A stretch of 64,000 nucleotides of DNA, taken from an uncultured Hellea sp. (lineage in GTDB: Bacteria > Pseudomonadota > Alphaproteobacteria > Caulobacterales > Maricaulaceae). The position numbers and the translations under genes are program-made. This document shows, one piece after another, positions 63,152-64,000 of this stretch. How positions within the stretch are numbered: the first letter of the stretch is position 1; each line of letters begins with the position of its first letter. Below the pieces are notes generated by a model that ran no database searches, was not told where the DNA came from, and was given only the letters and a program-made list of their open reading frames with translations. Location of the stretch: contig CALLMD010000004.1 of the NCBI GenBank assembly GCA_938007935.1, positions 1-64,000 of the forward strand. The letters are read 5' to 3'.

Positions 63152-64000
63152 CTAACGCTCAAGTTTATCAAAATAGCTATTGATGGAGCGCGTGACCGAG
63201 CGCAAGACTTTCTTACGGTGAGAGCTGGAATTTAGCAGTTTTTCATCTTTAGCATTTGATAAAAAGCCAAGTTCTAACAAAACAGCAGGCACATCAGGTG
63301 CGAGCAGCACGAAATATCCCGCGCGGCGATGTGAATTTCCAATGAGATGGGTCGTTCCGCCTAAATTCTTTAACAAAACATCAGCAAATTGCTCTGATTG
63401 TGTCTCTGTTGTGCGCTGGGCTAAATCAACGAGAATATCGCCGACAGGATCGCTTTGCTTTGCCAAGTCAACATCCATAATCCAGTTCTGATTATTCACA
63501 ATGCGTTTGGAGCGGTTTTTGGCTCTGTCTGCCAATGTATAAACCGATGCGCCTCGCGCTGTTTTGTTCCCTGCTGAGTCCGCATGAATGGAGATGAAAA
63601 GGTCAGCGCCGCCCGCGCGGGCAATACGAAGACGCTCTTCATGATCCACATAAATATCACGGGAGCGCGTTACCATAACTCTATAGCGTCCAGTGGCCAG
63701 TAATTGCTTACGCAGCTCTTTGGCCGCGGCGCTTGTAATTGCCTTTTCTTTCGTTCCCTTAACGCCAATTGCGCCCGGATCATGCCCACCATGCCCAGGA
63801 TCAATAACAATAACGGGTTTACGAGGCGGCTTAACTGCTTGCGAACTAGATTTAAGCCGAGGATAAGGGATAGAATTCTTGAAATAACGGGGACCTGAGA
63901 CAGCGGCTGGACGGGTTTGAGTCTCGGGACCGCTATAATTAAGACGTATGGCAAGATTACTGCCCATGAGTTTATGACTTTTGAGACTCGCTTTATCTTG
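63152..64000 (-). CDS. amiC: N-acetylmuramoyl-L-alanine amidase (5' part missing)
   Basis: Zinc amidase of the Amidase_3 family that cleaves peptides from glycan strands at cell division. The frame is open to the window edge: codons before the ATG at 63967 (QDKASLKSHKL) have no stop, and GSNLAIRLNYSG looks like the end of an AMIN domain, so the true start is beyond 64000. The catalytic part has VIVIDPGHGGHDPGAIG, RSRDIYVDHEERLRIARAGG, LFISIHADSAGN and the C-terminal VLLELGFLSNAKDEKLL with its Glu. All expected His and Glu residues are seen. Confidence 0.9.
   Translation of the reverse strand, partial: QDKASLKSHKLMGSNLAIRLNYSGPETQTRPAAVSGPRYFKNSIPYPRLKSSSQAVKPPRKPVIVIDPGHGGHDPGAIGVKGTKEKAITSAAAKELRKQLLATGRYRVMVTRSRDIYVDHEERLRIARAGGADLFISIHADSAGNKTARGASVYTLADRAKNRSKRIVNNQNWIMDVDLAKQSDPVGDILVDLAQRTTETQSEQFADVLLKNLGGTTHLIGNSHRRAGYFVLLAPDVPAVLLELGFLSNAKDEKLLNSSSHRKKVLRSVTRSINSYFDKLER

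Noticed and set aside
1-64000. tRNA, rRNA, integrase and transposase genes.
   Set aside because: None was recognised by eye in gaps on either strand; a covariance search would be needed to exclude small RNAs.

Overview
This window looks like chromosomal DNA of an aerobic marine alphaproteobacterium of moderate G+C. The gene content and order (ruvCAB-ybgC / tolQRAB-pal-cpoB-tilS-ftsH-folP, a SUF iron-sulfur operon led by an Rrf2 regulator and an IscS-type desulfurase, bactofilin plus M23 peptidase, amidase-PBP1A-prfB, rpoH, DUF3179, DUF455) fit the Hyphomonadaceae / Maricaulales / Robiginitomaculum neighbourhood. That taxon is inferred from gene content, not proven. No rRNA, tRNA, CRISPR array, integrase or insertion sequence was recognised.

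Layout. 1-1.3 kb: an AT-rich accessory patch with a diverged repeat copy and a gene broken by two frameshifts. 1.3-12 kb (minus strand): thiD, a TM2 protein, folP, ftsH, tilS, cpoB, pal, tolB, tolA, tolR and tolQ, i.e. folate and thiamine steps, the membrane protease, tRNA-Ile modification and the complete Tol-Pal envelope machine. 12.1-24.5 kb: a block that separates tolQ from its usual neighbour ybgC. It holds a small lipoprotein, a DUF3088 protein, an unknown protein and one 10.2-kb gene for a 3408-residue repeat adhesin of the RTX / type I secretion class, preceded by a 732-bp structured leader and control region. 24.5-28.3 kb: ybgC, ruvB, ruvA, a GEGHG-motif lipoprotein and ruvC, with an alphaproteobacterial LexA box just upstream of ruvC. 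28.3-30.5 kb: a two-DTG aspartic-protease-like lipoprotein, a second copy of the diverged repeat and an AT-rich lipoprotein gene. 30.5-35 kb: queE/queC (queuosine precursor), a secreted unknown, rpoH and a DUF3179 protein.

35-44 kb is one long minus-strand SUF operon in the order iscR, iscS-like, sufB, lipoprotein, RidA, cupin, sufC, sufD, a 56-residue membrane protein, sufS, sufT, sufA and a YjbR protein that seems to start at CTG. Many junctions are 1-4-nt stop/start overlaps. A near-perfect IscR-type operator lies in the divergent promoter upstream. 44-52 kb: an alpha/beta hydrolase, a TPR-2OG oxygenase-like protein, a TPR-TonB_C protein, an M1 aminopeptidase lipoprotein, anmK and tyrS. 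52-64 kb: an AsmA/YhdP-like envelope protein, bcp with DUF455, an M23 peptidase with bactofilin, prfB with its programmed +1 frameshift, PBP1A, and an amidase cut by the window edge.

Envelope biology dominates: Tol-Pal, PBP1A, amidase, M23-bactofilin, AnmK and AsmA-like genes, plus a giant surface protein. The second theme is Fe-S assembly and stress control (IscR site, LexA box, RpoH, FtsH). A family of palindromic REP-like elements sits in four gaps between co-directional genes (folP/ftsH, ruvB/ruvA, sufD/sufC, cupin/ridA).
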